A stretch of 64,000 bases of DNA, from the NCBI RefSeq assembly GCF_030678915.1, contig NZ_JAUUTZ010000007.1, positions 124,001 to 188,000 of the forward strand, read 5' to 3'. Below the pieces are notes generated by a model. The model saw nothing but the letters and a program-made list of their open reading frames with translations. It ran no database searches and was not told the origin of the DNA. Below, in pieces: positions 35,025-45,093 of the stretch (position 1 is the first letter of the stretch; each line of letters begins with the position of its first letter). The translations under genes and the position numbers were made by a program. Source of the DNA: Paracoccus wurundjeri (GTDB lineage: Bacteria > Pseudomonadota > Alphaproteobacteria > Rhodobacterales > Rhodobacteraceae).

Positions 35025-35096
35025 CAAAACGTCCTTTCAGCTAAGCCAGGCCAAACGCGCAAAACATGCGAGAGGCCCCGGCGAGTGAGGGCAGGC

Positions 35097-36494
35097 CTAG
35101 CCTGCCAATTCCGTTTGATCACGCAACCGGGCCAGCGTTTCCTCGCGGCCGAGCGCCGTCATCATATCGAACACGCTTGGGGTGGCGGTTCGTCCGGCCA
35201 GAGCGGCCCTTAACGGACCTGCAAGTTTGCCCAGACCCACACCGTTTTCTTCGGCAATGATCTTGGCCGACCGCTCCAGCTCGTCACGCGTCCAGCTAGC
35301 ATGCTGCACTGCGGCAGTCAATGATTTCAGCATACCACGGGATTCCGAATTCAGTGCCTTCGCTGCCTTTTCATCAATTTCAACGGGCCGGTCGATCAGG
35401 GCGAATCGCGCCTGCTCAAGAAGCTGAGGTAATGTACGGGCTTTTTGTTTCAGAACTGTTAAAGCCGATCCAAGCCGTTCTTTCTGAATTGATGTCAATG
35501 GCTTGGAACCAATTTCCTCTATAAATTCTTCCGTGATGGCCAGCAGCGCGGCATCCTCCATTTCGCCGATATGGTGGCCGCTGACGTGTTCAAGCTTCTT
35601 GAAGTCCAGTCTCGCCGGCGCACGTCCGATCCCGGACAGATCGAACCATTCCCGCGCCTGCGCATCGTTGAATAATTCATCGTCGCCATGGCTCCAGCCA
35701 AGCCGGGCCAGATAATTCCGCATCGCCACAGCCGGATATCCCAGCGCCGCGAATTCATGCAGGCCCACAGCTCCATGACGCTTGGACAGCTTTTTCCCAT
35801 CCTCGCCATGGATCAGCGGAATATGTGCAAAAACCGGGCGCGGCCAGTTCATCGCATCATAGATCTGGACCTGGCGAGCGGTGTTGGTCAGATGATCGTC
35901 ACCCCGGATCACATGGGTAACCCCCATATCGTGATCATCCACCACCACGGCCAGCATATAGGTGGGTGAACCATCGCTGCGCAACAGAACCATGTCGTCC
36001 AGTTGATCATTCGCCACCCGGACCACCCCCTGCACGGCATCCTCGATCACCGTTTCGCCGGTTCGCGGAGCCTTCAGGCGGATCGCATAGGGCGCATCCG
36101 GCTGATCGTTTGCATCCCGCCAGGGGCTTTGAAACGGCTGCCGGGGATTCGCCTCGCGCCATGCGGCGATTTCCTCGGTGGTGGAAAAGCATTTATATGC
36201 GGCGCCGTTGGTCAGCATCTGCCGGGCGACATCGGCATGACGATCCTTGCGCGCATATTGGCTACAGGGTTCCTCGTCCCAGTCCAGGCCCAGCCATTCA
36301 AGCCCTTTCAGAATCGCTTCCGTCGCTTCGGGAGTCGAGCGGGCGCGATCGGTATCCTCGATTCGCAGCAGGAATTTTCCACCCCGGCCACGGGCGTAAA
36401 GCCAGTTGAACAATGCCGTACGCGCACCGCCGATATGCAAATAACCGGTCGGAGACGGAGCAAAACGGGTCACGATCGGAATATTGTCGGACAT
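35097..36494 (-). CDS. gltX: glutamyl-tRNA synthetase
   Basis: Class I aminoacyl-tRNA synthetase of 465 residues. It has the HIGH equivalent in [23 protein letters not shown] and the KMSKS equivalent KKLSKRHG. It charges tRNA-Glu and, in organisms using GatCAB (gatB is at 28.3 kb), also tRNA-Gln. The bases between gltX and gltA hold no separate gene. Confidence 0.97.
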   Translation of the reverse strand: MSDNIPIVTRFAPSPTGYLHIGGARTALFNWLYARGRGGKFLLRIEDTDRARSTPEATEAILKGLEWLGLDWDEEPCSQYARKDRHADVARQMLTNGAAYKCFSTTEEIAAWREANPRQPFQSPWRDANDQPDAPYAIRLKAPRTGETVIEDAVQGVVRVANDQLDDMVLLRSDGSPTYMLAVVVDDHDMGVTHVIRGDDHLTNTARQVQIYDAMNWPRPVFAHIPLIHGEDGKKLSKRHGAVGLHEFAALGYPAVAMRNYLARLGWSHGDDELFNDAQAREWFDLSGIGRAPARLDFKKLEHVSGHHIGEMEDAALLAITEEFIEEIGSKPLTSIQKERLGSALTVLKQKARTLPQLLEQARFALIDRPVEIDEKAAKALNSESRGMLKSLTAAVQHASWTRDELERSAKIIAEENGVGLGKLAGPLRAALAGRTATPSVFDMMTALGREETLARLRDQTELAG

Positions 36495-36608
36495 CTGGTT
36501 TTCCTGATGATGAATTTTCTAAATGACACATGCCGCGTTAGCGATTTCTTAACCCGGTCGTGTCAGGTTCGTAAGCAGAAATAGAGAACCGCCCCGGAAA
36601 GGACAAGA

Positions 36609-38816
36609 ATGACAGTCTTCCCCGGAAATGGAACGGTTCCGGCCGCGCAACCGGTCTCCCCGCCCGGTCAGGGTTTTGCTCCGGCCCGCATGAACGGGAA
36701 AGGACATACCGGTTCGCGCAGATCCGGCCCGGCTCTGGCAAGCCGGGCCGGCTTGCTACCCTGGCTGCCCTGTTGCCTCGCGACGGGGATCGGGATCTGG
36801 TTTGCCTTGCCTTTCGCCCCTGCTGGCCGGTCATGGTTGCTGGTGGCGATTGTGGCGGCATCCGGGCTGATTTTCCGGCACCTCATGATCCCGCTTGCAG
36901 CAAAAGGCCGAATCGGATGGCGGCAGGCGGAAACGCTACGCAATTGCGGCTTCGCCATAGCTCTGGTCGCTGCCGGTGTTGGCCTGATGGGAATCCGCTC
37001 GGCTCATGTCGCCGCGCCGGTCCTTGGCTGGCGGTATTATGGCCCGGTCGAGGGAATGGTCGTTCAGATCGACCGCTCGGCCCGCGACCGGATCCGTCTG
37101 ACACTGGACCAGGTCGTCCTGCAGGATATCAGCAAGGAGCGGACGCCAAGACAGGTCCGGCTGTCACTGATGGATCAGGCCGCAGTCACGCTGCCCGCAC
37201 TGGGCGAGCGTATTCGTCTGACCGGCCATCTCGGTCCGCCGCCCGGTCCAGCGTCTCCGCATGGATTCGATTTCCGCTGGAACGCGTGGTTCTCGGGGCT
37301 TGGCGCGGTTGGTTATACGCGTCTTCCCAGCGTCAATCTGGCCCCGCCCGAAGGCGGAAAATGGCGGATGCACCGCCTGCGCATGGCGATAAGCGCACAG
37401 ATACAGCAGCAGATCGGCGGTCAGGAAGGCGCGGTAGCAGCCGCATTGATGACCGGCGATCGTTCAGGGATTCTCGAAGCGACCAACCAGATCATGCGCG
37501 GTTCGAATCTTTATCACATCATATCGATATCGGGGCTTCATATGGGAATGCTGGCGGGATTCGTTTATGCCGCCTTTCGCTATGCAATGGTCGGTCTGCA
37601 GGCTGCCGGAACGGGCCGATCCCTGCCCGCCCACAAGATCGCGGCAATTTTTGCGCTTCTGGCAGCCGCCACCTATCTGTGGCTTTCCGGCGGCGGCGTC
37701 GCGACAGAGCGGGCCTTTATCATGGTGGCGGTCATGCTGGGCGCGATACTGGCGGATCGCCGGGCAATTTCCCTGCGCACCGTAGCGCTGGCCGCAACCG
37801 TAATCCTTCTGCTCAGGCCCGAGGCGCTGACCTCACCGGGTTTTCAGATGAGTTTCGCGGCTACCGTCGCATTAATCCTGATCTATGGCCTATGGACGCG
37901 TATCGCCTGCTACATCCCGCTTTGGCTGCGGCCATTCGCCATGCTCGTGACAAGTTCTCTGGTTGCGGGGATGGCAACCGCTCCGATTGCGGCTGCTCAT
38001 TTCAACCAGATGACGCATTACGGGTTGCTGGCTAATCTGCTGGTCGTTCCTGTGATGGGAACATTGGTCATGCCCGCAGGCGTGATCGCCGGGCTGCTAG
38101 CGCCATTCGGCTTGGCCGGACCGGCCTTGTGGATCATGGGGTTAGGCACGGAATGGATGCTGTTCATGGCCGAATGGATCGCCGGGCTAGACGGCGCGGT
38201 AACAGCGATCATCCAACCGGCACCACAGGTTCTGCCGCTTCTCGGGGCTGGCGCGGTCCTGCTGGTCCTGTGCTGGCGCCCCTGGAACGCATTACGGCAC
38301 ATAGCCGCGCCCCTGTTGGGATGCGTCATCGGCATCACCATGGTGGCGGCGGCAGGAATCTTATGGGTCCGCACCGAACGTCCCATGCTTCTGATTGCCT
38401 CGCAAGGGGAAGCCGCGGGACTGATGACACCAGCGGGGCGGGCATTATCCAAATCCGCAGGCGGCAGTTTTACCGCCAGGATCTGGCTGCGGCAGGATGG
38501 CGATATCGCCACGCAAGAAGAATCGGCCAAGCGTCCCGGCTGGTCAGGCGACAGGAAGCAACGCTACGCCATGCTTCCCGGCGGATGGGAGGTCCGGCAT
38601 TTCACCGGCAAAGGCTCGGGCGCGCAGGCGGCAGCGGCTTGTCTGCCGATGCGCATCGTCATCGCGACGGAACGCACCGGACTGAAGAAACGCGATCAGC
38701 AATGCCTGTTATTCGATCACTACGCGCTGCGTTACAGCGGGTCCGTCGCGATTGATTTCAAGGCAGGCAACCCGGTTGTCCAAACCGTCTCGGCAGTGCA
38801 TCGCAGCCCCGGCTGA
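36609..38816 (+). CDS. comEC: ComEC/Rec2 family membrane protein, without functional MBL domain
   Basis: Large membrane protein of 735 residues related to the DNA-uptake channel ComEC. An N-terminal DUF4131-like region (about 45-230) is followed by the competence core with VAAALMTGDRSGI, HIISISGLHMGMLAGFVY and GGGVATERAFIMV. The membrane-spanning section runs to about residue 590. The C-terminal part after that lacks the HxHxDH zinc motif of the beta-lactamase domain; it shows only a short, degenerate segment. It diverges from gltX by 114 bases. Loss of the MBL motif is common in alphaproteobacteria. Whether DNA uptake operates here is unknown. Confidence 0.9.
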   Translation: MTVFPGNGTVPAAQPVSPPGQGFAPARMNGKGHTGSRRSGPALASRAGLLPWLPCCLATGIGIWFALPFAPAGRSWLLVAIVAASGLIFRHLMIPLAAKGRIGWRQAETLRNCGFAIALVAAGVGLMGIRSAHVAAPVLGWRYYGPVEGMVVQIDRSARDRIRLTLDQVVLQDISKERTPRQVRLSLMDQAAVTLPALGERIRLTGHLGPPPGPASPHGFDFRWNAWFSGLGAVGYTRLPSVNLAPPEGGKWRMHRLRMAISAQIQQQIGGQEGAVAAALMTGDRSGILEATNQIMRGSNLYHIISISGLHMGMLAGFVYAAFRYAMVGLQAAGTGRSLPAHKIAAIFALLAAATYLWLSGGGVATERAFIMVAVMLGAILADRRAISLRTVALAATVILLLRPEALTSPGFQMSFAATVALILIYGLWTRIACYIPLWLRPFAMLVTSSLVAGMATAPIAAAHFNQMTHYGLLANLLVVPVMGTLVMPAGVIAGLLAPFGLAGPALWIMGLGTEWMLFMAEWIAGLDGAVTAIIQPAPQVLPLLGAGAVLLVLCWRPWNALRHIAAPLLGCVIGITMVAAAGILWVRTERPMLLIASQGEAAGLMTPAGRALSKSAGGSFTARIWLRQDGDIATQEESAKRPGWSGDRKQRYAMLPGGWEVRHFTGKGSGAQAAAACLPMRIVIATERTGLKKRDQQCLLFDHYALRYSGSVAIDFKAGNPVVQTVSAVHRSPG

Positions 38817-38825
38817 ACTGCGCAA

Positions 38826-40190
38826 TCATGCAACCTCGGCAAAAACTTTGGTCAATGCCCGTTCGAGCTTGTCGAACATCTCATCCATCTGCTCTTCGGT
38901 CAGGATGAAGGGCGGGCAGAGCACGATGGACTGCCCCAGCGGGCGACAGATCAATCCCAGGTCGGTGCAGCTATTGGCGATCCGCTCACTGACCGACAGA
39001 TTGGCGTCAAAGGGGGTTTTAGTCGCCTTGTTCTTCACCGCCTCCAGCGCCCACATGAAGCCGATGCCACGCAATTCTCCGATATGCTCGCTGCGCTCCA
39101 TGATTGCGCGAAGTCCCGCCTCCATGCGCGGAGCGAGCCGGCGGACGTTCTCTGCCAATCCCTCATTCATCACCACATCGATGGCCTTCAACGCGATGGC
39201 ACAACCGACCGGATGGCCCGAAGCGGTGAAACCATGCGGAAATTCCTCGATCTTCTCGGCCGCCGCCTGCAAACGATCTGCCAGATCGGGTCCAAGGATA
39301 ACCGCACCCATCGGAAACAGGCCAGCGGTCAGGTTTTTCGAGGAAATGATCGCATCGGGAACGAATCCATAAGTCTCGCAGCCCCAGGTATTACCGGTCC
39401 GCCCGAAACCGCAGATCACCTCATCCGAGATCAGCGGGATGCCGTGTTTCTTCAGAATCGGCTGGATGGCCTGAAAATAACCGTCCGAGGGCGGAATGAC
39501 GCCCCCTGCCCCCATCACCGGCTCTGCGAAAAAGCCCGCGATCGTGTCAGCACCTTCACGCAGAATGGTTTCTTCAAGTTCGGCGGCAAGGCGCTGCGTG
39601 AACTGCTCTTCGCTTTCGCCGTCCTGACCGAAACGCCAGTAATGCGGGCAGGTCAGATGGATGAACCCCTCCATCGGCAGGCCGAAGACCTCGTTATAGG
39701 GTTTGCCGGTCATGCTGGCCGAGACAACCGTTACCCCGTGATAGGCGTTCAACCGGGTCAGGATCTTGCGGCGTTTCGGGCTGCCTTCGCTGCCATGCAG
39801 GAACCACAGCATCTTGACCATGGTGTCATTCGCTTCCGAGCCGGAATTGGTGTAGAACACCTTGCCCCGGTCAAAAGGTGAAACCTCGATCAGCTTTTCC
39901 GACAGCATGACCGTCTGATCCGACATCCGCCCGAAAAAGGCATGATAGCCGGGAAAGCGATCATATTGCGCCTTGGCGGCCTGTGCCAATCCGGCGTGAT
40001 CGAAACCGGCAATCATGTTCCAAAGGCCGGAATTCGCGTCCAGATAGCGTTTCCCGTTCACGTCATGGATATAGGGACCTTCGCCATGCGTGACCACGAC
40101 CGTTCCGCGCGCCTTGACGCTTGGCAGATCGGTGAAGCCATACATCGAAAATTCGTCAGCGCGTGCTTCCCAGCTTTGCGGTTTATTCAT
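38826..40190 (-). CDS. aspartate aminotransferase family protein (class III, omega-transaminase type)
   Basis: PLP enzyme of 454 residues. The Schiff-base Lys285 is in SSKNLTAGLFPMGA, the Asp for the pyridine N is in ISDEVICGFGRTG (Asp257), and GSEA at 117-120 binds phosphate. The N-terminal MYGFTDLPSVKARGTVVVTHGEGPYIHD with DANSGLWN and the phrase FAEPVMGAGGVIPPSDGYF resemble enzymes acting on pyruvate with taurine, beta-alanine or other omega-amines. The actual amine donor is not clear. Lone gene, convergent with comEC by 9 bases. Confidence 0.88.
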   Translation of the reverse strand: MNKPQSWEARADEFSMYGFTDLPSVKARGTVVVTHGEGPYIHDVNGKRYLDANSGLWNMIAGFDHAGLAQAAKAQYDRFPGYHAFFGRMSDQTVMLSEKLIEVSPFDRGKVFYTNSGSEANDTMVKMLWFLHGSEGSPKRRKILTRLNAYHGVTVVSASMTGKPYNEVFGLPMEGFIHLTCPHYWRFGQDGESEEQFTQRLAAELEETILREGADTIAGFFAEPVMGAGGVIPPSDGYFQAIQPILKKHGIPLISDEVICGFGRTGNTWGCETYGFVPDAIISSKNLTAGLFPMGAVILGPDLADRLQAAAEKIEEFPHGFTASGHPVGCAIALKAIDVVMNEGLAENVRRLAPRMEAGLRAIMERSEHIGELRGIGFMWALEAVKNKATKTPFDANLSVSERIANSCTDLGLICRPLGQSIVLCPPFILTEEQMDEMFDKLERALTKVFAEVA

Positions 40191-40272
40191 GATCCTGCCT
40201 TCCGGAAACTGATTTCTTACCGACGCTACCTTTGGCTTTCGCCGTGTTCAATGGTCGGTATGGGGATCAATT

Positions 40273-41211
40273 TTATGACGCCCGAAATCTTGGGATGACG
40301 CGGATATAGATCAGCTCGGCAATCAGCTCTACCAGCGTCTGCGTGACAATGACGGCAGGCAGAACCGGGATCGCCCCCGGGACAGACAAGGCCAAAGGCA
40401 GAACGACCAGCGAGTTTCGCGTGCCCGAGGAAAATGCAATCGCCCTGCCCGCCTCGGTTGTCAATCCGAAGGCGCGGCCCATGCCCCACCCGATCAGCGG
40501 AGCGAGGATCGCGAAAGCGACATAAAGCGGAAGGGCGGAAAGGGCATGGCCTGTGGCTTCGCTCAGAAGCGGAATAGTGGCGGCAACTACCAGAAACAGC
40601 ACTAAAGCCGTCGCGGGAACCGGAAGCAACGCAAGACTTTTGGCCAGTTTTTCACCGCTTCGATCATGGGCAGCCCAGAACTGAACCATACCCGCCAGCA
40701 CGAATGGCACGGCGATCAGCCACAGGAAAGCCCAAAGGAACGGCCCGACATTCACCAGATCGGCCGCCTCCTCTCCCAGAAACAGGGCCAGATAGATCGG
40801 CAGCAGCACCATCTGCACCAGAAGCAAGATCGGTGTAGAGGTCAGCAGCAACCGGGCATCCGCGCGCCCCAGATGGGCGAAGGTGATCACATAGTCGATG
40901 CAGGGCGTCAGCAGCACCATAAGGATACCCAGCCGCAACAGCGTATCATCCATCGCCAGGCGTGACAGAAGAAAGGCGAGCATGGGGATTACGACGAAAT
41001 TGCTAATCAGCAGTGCAATAAGAAAGCGCCTCTCTCGGAACCCCTTGCCGATATCGGCAAGGGGGACCTGCAGGAAGGTAACGAACAGCATGAGGGCAAG
41101 AGCCGGATTGATCGCGGCCTCAAACCGTTCCGTTCCCGGAACGGCAACCGCTGTCATAGCGGCAAGAACCACGCAACCGAAGTAAATCCACACCTGCTGC
41201 CGTTCGAGCAT
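40273..41211 (-). CDS. bile acid:sodium symporter family protein (arsenic-resistance-type)
   Basis: Membrane transporter of about 312 residues with ten predicted hydrophobic segments. It resembles the BASS/ACR3 group: ALALMLFVTFLQVPLADI near the N-terminus, LLTPCIDYVITFAHLG with a Pro-Cys, and FSSGTRNSLVVLPLAL in the cross-over helix. Proteins with this motif are usually annotated as arsenic resistance proteins, but no arsR or arsC is adjacent, so real substrate is open. The start is uncertain: ATG 41211 is chosen; a TTG at 41250 is possible. Confidence 0.85.
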   Translation of the reverse strand: MLERQQVWIYFGCVVLAAMTAVAVPGTERFEAAINPALALMLFVTFLQVPLADIGKGFRERRFLIALLISNFVVIPMLAFLLSRLAMDDTLLRLGILMVLLTPCIDYVITFAHLGRADARLLLTSTPILLLVQMVLLPIYLALFLGEEAADLVNVGPFLWAFLWLIAVPFVLAGMVQFWAAHDRSGEKLAKSLALLPVPATALVLFLVVAATIPLLSEATGHALSALPLYVAFAILAPLIGWGMGRAFGLTTEAGRAIAFSSGTRNSLVVLPLALSVPGAIPVLPAVIVTQTLVELIAELIYIRVIPRFRAS

Positions 41212-41265
41212 GTCCCGCAATTCGCTGTCCCTTTCCGATGACACCGGCAATAACGCATCGGCATT

Positions 41266-41280
41266 CCGGGATATACCCGG
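41266..41280. promoter_or_regulatory. CCGGG-ATATA-CCCGG dyad upstream of the BASS transporter
   Basis: Perfect 5-bp inverted repeat around ATATA, 55 bases upstream of the chosen start of the symporter gene on the minus strand. This may be an operator or a small hairpin. No family can be assigned. Confidence 0.3.
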
Positions 41281-41435
41281 CCAGAGACGGCTTTTGACAG
41301 GCCGCTTCTATCATCAGGGGTGATTGGCAGATGACCTAAATCGGGGCCAGGGCGCAAAATGTGAAATCATGGGCGGAATGGTCCGCATCACGCGCTGCGC
41401 GGCAAAGGCCCGATTATCCGCGGCAGCACTGAAAA

Positions 41436-42179
41436 TCACCCCAGTTGGGCAAGGCCCGGAAATGTTTCCAGCAACCAATAGGAAAAATTGGTGAAGGCGC
41501 CGGTCAGCAGCATGATCCCGACCACCAGAAGCAGAAGTCCCATCATGCGCTCGATGGTCTTCAGATAGGGCTTGATCCGGTTCATCACGCCGATGGCGCG
41601 CTCGATAAACAGTGCCGCAAGCAGGAACGGTATCCCCAGACCAAGCGCATAGATGGCCAGCAGTCCCGTTCCGCGCGACAACTCCCCCCCTGTGGCGGCA
41701 AGCGACAGGATCATGCCGAGCTGAGGGCCGATGCAGGGTGTCCAGCCGAAAGCGAAGGCCAGCCCCAGCAGATAGGCGCCGAACGCCCCGCCACCCTGTT
41801 TGCCCGCCTCTATCCTGGCTTCCTGATCCAGAATCGGGATGCGGAAGACATGCAGGAAATGCAATCCCATGACGATGATCATGATCCCGGCCAGCTTGGC
41901 CAAAAGATCCTGATATTGCAGGAACGCCCGTCCGAATGCCGAGGCTGCGAAGCCCATGACCAGAAATACCGTGGACAGCCCCAGAACGAAAAATATCGCC
42001 GGTAGTACCGCGCTGTGCTTACCCGTTTTCAGCCCATTCACGTTCACCCCGGTCATATAGGCGAGATATGGCGGAACAATGGGCAGGACACAGGGCGACA
42101 GAAATGACAGAATACCCGCCAGCAATGCCACGAATGCGGCGGGAAGAAAGGCTGCTGTTACAAGTTCTATTCCAAACAT
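41436..42179 (-). CDS. ccdA: cytochrome c biogenesis protein CcdA
   Basis: Membrane thiol-reductant transporter of 247 residues with about six helices. It has both conserved redox cysteines: FLSPCVLPIVPPYLAYMTG and FGWTPCIGPQLGMILS. It carries electrons from cytosolic thioredoxin to periplasmic partners in cytochrome c maturation. Stand-alone short CcdA form (no thioredoxin domain). Upstream sits AGGAAG as the ribosome-binding site. Codirectional with rne, with 253 bases between. Confidence 0.93.
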   Translation of the reverse strand: MFGIELVTAAFLPAAFVALLAGILSFLSPCVLPIVPPYLAYMTGVNVNGLKTGKHSAVLPAIFFVLGLSTVFLVMGFAASAFGRAFLQYQDLLAKLAGIMIIVMGLHFLHVFRIPILDQEARIEAGKQGGGAFGAYLLGLAFAFGWTPCIGPQLGMILSLAATGGELSRGTGLLAIYALGLGIPFLLAALFIERAIGVMNRIKPYLKTIERMMGLLLLVVGIMLLTGAFTNFSYWLLETFPGLAQLG

Positions 42180-42432
42180 GGCAACTGGTTCTTCCTGTCG
42201 TGGCCGTCTGAAGACATCCTTGTCACCACGGCCCGGCGTGAAAGGGTAAATACGGGGTTCAGGCCCGGCGACACGCGCCGGATCTTCGCTTTCAAGCCTT
42301 CTGCGTCCAGTTCAGGCAAGGCGAAGCTTACCCGATTCCGCAGCAGGCTAAACAGGACAGAAGGTCACAGTTGCGTGCGGCATACCCCGCGCGGGGATTC
42401 GGGCGCGATATTTCACCGCGCCCGGACCGGAT
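42180..42432 (-). other. gap between rne end and ccdA, with hairpins
   Basis: No gene seen. It holds a CGGGCGCG/CGCGCCCG hairpin (42402-42426, 9-base loop) just after the rne stop, and the palindrome CCCCGCGCGGGG (42387-42398). Together these likely end or process rne mRNA. No U-tract follows. Confidence 0.4.
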
Positions 42433-45093
42433 TCAGCGGCCGACACTCCACCATCCGCGCCGCTTAGCCCGGGAAGGTTCGGCCTCGGCCTCAGGCGTCG
42501 CATCTTCAGGCTGCGGCGCGTTTTCCGTAACCTGCTGAAGGGTTTCGCTTTCTGCCACTGGCTGCTCCGCCGCGGGTTCCCCGGCTTGCATAGCTGGTTC
42601 GGCAGGGGCCGGTTTCGGCTCGTCAGCGACGTCTTCAGCGGCAGGCAACTCTGGAACCGTCATTGCTCCGGTTGGTTCGTCCGTCTCTACGACAGTCTCC
42701 TCTACCGTCTCTGTGGCGGGCTCGGCCGCGGCTGCCTTCCTTGACCGTGATTTGCGGGCCGGAGTAGTGGCAACAGGCTTGGGAAATTCCTCGGCACGCG
42801 CACCTTCCGCGCGATCACGGAGATCCACGACCTCGGGGAAGGCCGGCTGCTGTGCCCCGGCTTCCTGCTCTTGCGCTGGTTCACTCTCGGCTTTGCGGCT
42901 GCGTGCGCCAGAGCGGCTCCGCCGGCGCGGTTTGGCGCCCTTGTCCTCGGATGCCGTCTCGGCCTCCACGGTCTCTGGTTGGCTTTCGCTTGCGGCCGGA
43001 ATCACCTCTTCCGCAGCGACCGCTTCCGATGCGTCTGCATTATCCCGATCCTCATCGTTGGACGCCTCGTTATCGACCAGCTGGTCCTGGGCAGTCTCAT
43101 CGCTTTCCCCGCCCTTGCGCCGCCGCCGACGACGACGGCGACGCGAGCGGCCGCCCTCGTGCCCCTCATCTTCCGCCTCATCGTGATGTTCAGGCGGGCT
43201 GTCGGGTGCTGCATCATCGCTGTCTTCGTCGATCGTCGCCATCAACTCGGCATCGACAGTCAGGACCGGTTGCATATTTTCGGCAACCGGACGGGACGCG
43301 GTCTTGAATTTCTCGATGACGTAATCCGGCGATATCAATGCCGGATCGGCCTCGATACGCACGGACATGCCGTAACGCGCTTCGATCACGGCGATATGTT
43401 CGCGTTTGTTGTTGATCAGGAAGTTCGCGACCGTGACAGGTGCCTTGATCAGCACCTCGCGCGAACGCTTGCGCGTCCCCTCTTCCTCGATTGCGCGCAG
43501 GATGGTCAGTGCCAGACTGTCATCGGAACGGATCAACCCGGTCCCGTGGCAATGCAGACAGGGCTGGGTGGTCGATTCCAGCATCCCGGGGCGCAGTCGC
43601 TGACGACTCATCTCCATAAGGCCGAAGCCCGAGATCCGGCCCACCTGTATCCGCGCCCGGTCAGATTTCAACCGTTCCTTGAAACGCTTCTCGACCGCGG
43701 CATTATTCTTGCGCTCATCCATGTCGATGAAGTCGATCACGATCAGCCCGGCAAGGTCGCGCAGACGCAACTGCCGCGCCACTTCATCGGCGGCTTCGAG
43801 ATTGGTCTTGAGCGCGGTATCCTCGATCGAGCCTTCTTTGGTCGCCCGACCCGAGTTCACATCGATGGCAACCAGCGCCTCGGTCACGCCGATGACGATA
43901 TAGCCACCGGATTTCAGCTGAACGACCGGGTTGAACATCCCTGCCAGATAGCTTTCCACCTGAAAGCGGGCGTAAAGCGGCATCGCATCCGCGTAGTGTT
44001 TCACATTGCGGGCGTGGGACGGCATGATCATCTTCATGAAGTCCTTGGCAACGCGATAACCGCGTTCGCCCTCGACCAGCACCTCGTCGATCTCCTTGCT
44101 GTAGAGATCGCGGATCGAGCGTTTGATCAGGTCGCCTTCCTCGTAGATTGGCGCAGGGGCAACGGATTTGAACGTCACGTCTCGGATCTGTTCCCACAAG
44201 CGCAGCAGATAATCATAGTCGCGCTTGATCTCGGTGCGGGTACGCTGGCTGCCAGCCGTGCGGATGATCAGCCCTGCACCCTTGGGCACGGAAAGTTCGC
44301 CCGCGATGTCCTTGAGTTTCTTGCGATCCGTGGCATTGGTGATCTTGCGGCTGATCCCGCCACCGCGTGCGGTATTGGGCATCAGGACGCAATAGCGCCC
44401 CGCCAGCGACAGATAGGTGGTCAGTGCCGCGCCCTTGTTGCCGCGTTCTTCCTTGACGACCTGTACCAGCATGATCTGGCGGACCTTGACGACCTCCTGA
44501 ATCTTGTAGCGGCGCGGGCGCGGTTTGCGTGGCGCGCGGATCTCTTCGGTCACATCCTCATCGGCGACCGATTCGATACTGTCATCCTTGGCGCTTGCAT
44601 CATCGGCATCCGCCTCAGCCGTCCCGGTATCCACGTCTTCGGAAATATCCTCCTGGGTCGCACCCTCATCGGTGAGACCGGCCGTTTCGGCGTCTCCACC
44701 CTCGGGTTCGGCCGAAATCGTGGCATCGTCGTTTCGGGCTTTTTCGGCCCTGCTGGAGGCTCTGCGGCGCTTCTTGCCGGTATCCTCGGCCTCTTGCGCC
44801 TCTGCATAGGCCTGTTCCTCGGCGATCAACGCATCCCTGTCGGCCGCCGGGATCTGGTAGTAATCGGGGTGAATTTCGGCGAAAGCCAGAAAACCGTGAC
44901 GATTGCCGCCGTAATCCACGAAGGCCGCCTGTAATGAGGGCTCGACCCTGGTGACCTTGGCGAGATAGATGTTTCCGCTTATCTGCCTTTTGTTTAAAGT
45001 CTCAAAATCAAATTCGACGACCTTGGTTCCATCGACCACGACCACCCGAGTTTCCTCGGCATGCGTGGCATCGATCAGCATTTTCTTTGCCAT
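42433..45093 (-). CDS. rne: ribonuclease E/G
   Basis: Core endoribonuclease of RNA decay and rRNA processing, 886 residues. It starts AKKMLIDATHAEETRVVVVDG with an S1 domain (about 40-215) that holds a long acidic insertion (about residues 88-197, rich in Asp, Glu and Ala) and a basic end KPRPRRYK. The catalytic DNase I-like part has VDVNSGRATKEGSIEDTALKTN and VIDFIDMDERKNN with the metal Asp residues; the Zn-link reads CLHCHGTG. A C-terminal disordered tail (about 620-886) with Arg-rich and Ala/Glu/Pro repeats probably binds partners. The start is set at ATG 45093; upstream in-frame residues are not family-like. Its 5-prime leader is A-rich without a strong Shine-Dalgarno. Confidence 0.96.
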   Translation of the reverse strand: MAKKMLIDATHAEETRVVVVDGTKVVEFDFETLNKRQISGNIYLAKVTRVEPSLQAAFVDYGGNRHGFLAFAEIHPDYYQIPAADRDALIAEEQAYAEAQEAEDTGKKRRRASSRAEKARNDDATISAEPEGGDAETAGLTDEGATQEDISEDVDTGTAEADADDASAKDDSIESVADEDVTEEIRAPRKPRPRRYKIQEVVKVRQIMLVQVVKEERGNKGAALTTYLSLAGRYCVLMPNTARGGGISRKITNATDRKKLKDIAGELSVPKGAGLIIRTAGSQRTRTEIKRDYDYLLRLWEQIRDVTFKSVAPAPIYEEGDLIKRSIRDLYSKEIDEVLVEGERGYRVAKDFMKMIMPSHARNVKHYADAMPLYARFQVESYLAGMFNPVVQLKSGGYIVIGVTEALVAIDVNSGRATKEGSIEDTALKTNLEAADEVARQLRLRDLAGLIVIDFIDMDERKNNAAVEKRFKERLKSDRARIQVGRISGFGLMEMSRQRLRPGMLESTTQPCLHCHGTGLIRSDDSLALTILRAIEEEGTRKRSREVLIKAPVTVANFLINNKREHIAVIEARYGMSVRIEADPALISPDYVIEKFKTASRPVAENMQPVLTVDAELMATIDEDSDDAAPDSPPEHHDEAEDEGHEGGRSRRRRRRRRRKGGESDETAQDQLVDNEASNDEDRDNADASEAVAAEEVIPAASESQPETVEAETASEDKGAKPRRRSRSGARSRKAESEPAQEQEAGAQQPAFPEVVDLRDRAEGARAEEFPKPVATTPARKSRSRKAAAAEPATETVEETVVETDEPTGAMTVPELPAAEDVADEPKPAPAEPAMQAGEPAAEQPVAESETLQQVTENAPQPEDATPEAEAEPSRAKRRGWWSVGR

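Noticed and set aside
40273..41250. TTG start at 41250 for the BASS transporter
   Set aside because: The extra 13 residues are not hydrophobic and there is no ribosome-binding site; ATG 41211 preferred, with uncertainty.
42871..44934. 687-codon plus-strand open frame
   Set aside because: Antisense to the conserved rne gene; caused by GC-rich codon use. Translation has no family features.
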